Source: Halichondria panicea (Eukaryota > Porifera > Demospongiae > Suberitida > Halichondriidae). Taken from it: 64,000 nucleotides of DNA. Positions 62,640 to 64,000 of the stretch are shown in pieces. The stretch lies in assembly GCF_963675165.1 (NCBI RefSeq), contig NC_087393.1:4469502-4533501 (forward strand). Direction: 5' to 3'. The stretch's first letter is position 1. The number at the start of each line of letters is the position of its first letter. The notes under the pieces are model-generated. The model saw only the letters and a list, made by a program, of their open reading frames with translations, did no database searches and was not told the DNA's origin. Position numbers and translations under genes: made by a program.

Positions 62640-64000
62640 GAGCTGAAATCACCAGCCGAATACACACAAGGTGAGTCGAGTGCAAAACAACGAGTAGAAT
62701 CGAACCAAACATTATAAGAATTGTCTCCAGCAAACTGGATACCATCATCATCATTATACTACTCTCCAGATAGAACCCGACCACATCTCCTGATTGGACC
62801 TCAATCCTCTCACTCTCTAGTGGTACCCCAGTCACTATTCCTCTGTCAGTGTTAGGATCAGCCAGTGGAATAGGTGAGAATTCAACAATAGTGTATTGGC
62901 CATCAGGAGGAGAGTTTGGTCTCCACACTTGGAATGAAACGGAATAAGGTTGATCATCAAAATTTACAGGGCCTCTTCTCTCCACAAATGCTCTCCACTC
63001 AGTAATTTGCCCATAACAATTGAACTTGTAGCTAGGTATAATGACCTGTACTGGGCCCCCACCACCGGGTCTGACAAAGTTTGGTAGAGGACAGGTACCA
63101 TCCGTTGCCATCAGAGAGTCTGCAAAACAGTCAACCGGTTAATATAGCCACACTATTGTAATGAGAAGGAACTTCAATGTTGAAGCACTAATACACACAC
63201 TGTCTGAAGATGACCACACAGCTATTTTATGAGTACGTTCTCAACTCACTGTCTACAACAACTGGAGTACCAGGTCCAGTGGTGATGGGGGTGGGTGTGG
63301 GGGTGGGGGTGGGGCAGAACATGGTTGAGGTGAAGGTAGAGGGCCAGTTATATAGCCATATGCAGAGGTAATTGCTATAGTGAGGGAAGTATGAGTATAA
63401 AAGCAGTAACATTTGATCACACATATAATTATGTGTAATACTTTTACAGGAAACACATCATGTTCACACTCACTAAGTGATATGGAGAGGATTGGTCCAA
63501 GGTTTGACTGAGTCAAACCTTGTCAGTTTGTAAACATGCTGAGGTCCCCTGCATTGCCCACTTCCAACAAGTTGTCATTTTGTAGGTCAGGGTTACCAGT
63601 CGCATACCATAGCTCTTCAGAAGTGAAGCCACTATCAAACTGCAGACCTCCATTTTGGTTTATGTTGTCTTCTAGATAATATCCAACCACATCTCCTGGT
63701 TGGAAGTTAAGCTGCTCACTGTTGGCTGGTATTTCTTCAATGAGTCTAGTCAGTATAAGTGAAGGAAATGAGTTCTCTCCAATTTTGTTATCCCCCATAG
63801 GCCTCCATATCTGGAACTTTATCGAGTATAAGCATTTATAGTATGACCACTGCCACCAGGCTCCACATACGCAGCCCAACCATCAACTCTCCCACAACAG
63901 TGGAACTTGTAACTTTTAATGATGACAAGGATCGGATTCATTTCAATTCGAGGGGCTCCATTCCCTGGGTCTCCAAAGCTAGGCAGACTGTCCGCTCCAT
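62640..64000 (-). pseudogene. relic R8: two broken WRP exons and a stalk exon
   Basis: Runs off the window's right edge. 64000-63474: R5-like ectodomain (FGDPGNGAPRI, YKFHCCGRVDGWAAYV, FQIWRP, FQPGDVVGYYL, EELWYATGN) broken by a 2-bp insertion before YSIKF and by a ~23-bp insertion with a stop near its end. 63374-63250: the CPST stalk exon (NWPSTFTSTMFCPTP), length inconsistent with its phase-1 neighbours. 63119 to about 62640: a second WRP exon, R1-like (CPLPNFVRP, YKFNCYGQITEWRAFV, FQVWRP, VQSGDVVGFYL) with a 1-bp frameshift before DDDGIQFAGDNSYNVWFDS, cut off where the duplicated flank begins. Could be remains of one two-domain receptor or of two fused genes. Confidence 0.78.

Noticed and set aside
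1-64000. CRISPR arrays, bacterial operons, rRNA
   Set aside because: Gene structure is spliced and animal-like; tandem repeats seen are microsatellites, minisatellites or VNTR units without spacer logic.

Overview
The window is eukaryotic and almost certainly from an animal. Its genes are split into many short exons with GT-AG introns. It encodes metazoan-type Lethal giant larvae (LLGL), ALG6 and ketohexokinase. It is rich in (CA)n microsatellites and small inverted-repeat transposons. A tandem family of receptor-like proteins with tyrosine-rich tails suggests a non-bilaterian animal, most likely a demosponge; that assignment is inference, since no species marker is present. Exon coordinates below were worked out by hand from splice sites, reading-frame phase and family similarity.

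Layout. 1-5.8 kb: repeats and relics (PIF1-type helicase remnant, tRNA-like SINE, MITEs). 5.8-9.1 kb, minus: a complete small Reeler-domain gene with a Pro/Thr stalk and a GPI-like C-terminus. 9.4-15.8 kb: transposons, including an element with 23-bp terminal inverted repeats carrying a 105-bp VNTR, and a MULE-like foldback with a perfect 9-bp target duplication inside a hAT-like element. 16.6-36.5 kb, plus: a 21-exon LLGL gene (1148 aa, polarity regulator). Its intron 16 holds, on the opposite strand, a nested membrane-protein gene with repeated YVNEG tyrosine motifs. 36.9-40.1 kb, minus: six-exon ALG6. 40.2-41.2 kb, plus: a broken SPOP-like BTB gene. 41.8-43.5 kb, plus: ketohexokinase.

43.7-64 kb, minus throughout: a tandem cluster of type I receptor-like genes. 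Four look intact (43.7, 46.7, 55.5 and 60.7 kb), one Reeler member is frameshifted (49.9-52.9 kb), and at least four relics are present. Each intact gene has a signal-peptide exon, one large exon coding an ectodomain of about 190 residues that I do not recognise (working label here: WRP domain, from its Trp-Arg-Pro motif), Thr/Ser-rich stalk exons, a transmembrane segment, and a tail rich in NxAY, YxN and YxxI/V/L motifs. Every intron in the four intact genes is phase 1, so exons can be shuffled without breaking frame. The Reeler member and the 60.7-kb WRP member share a nearly identical stalk/TM exon and the start of the same tail, which shows ectodomain exchange in front of a common signalling module. 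This cluster, together with the nested YVNEG gene, is the best candidate for an undescribed recognition or signalling system. An immune-like or allorecognition role is a hypothesis only.
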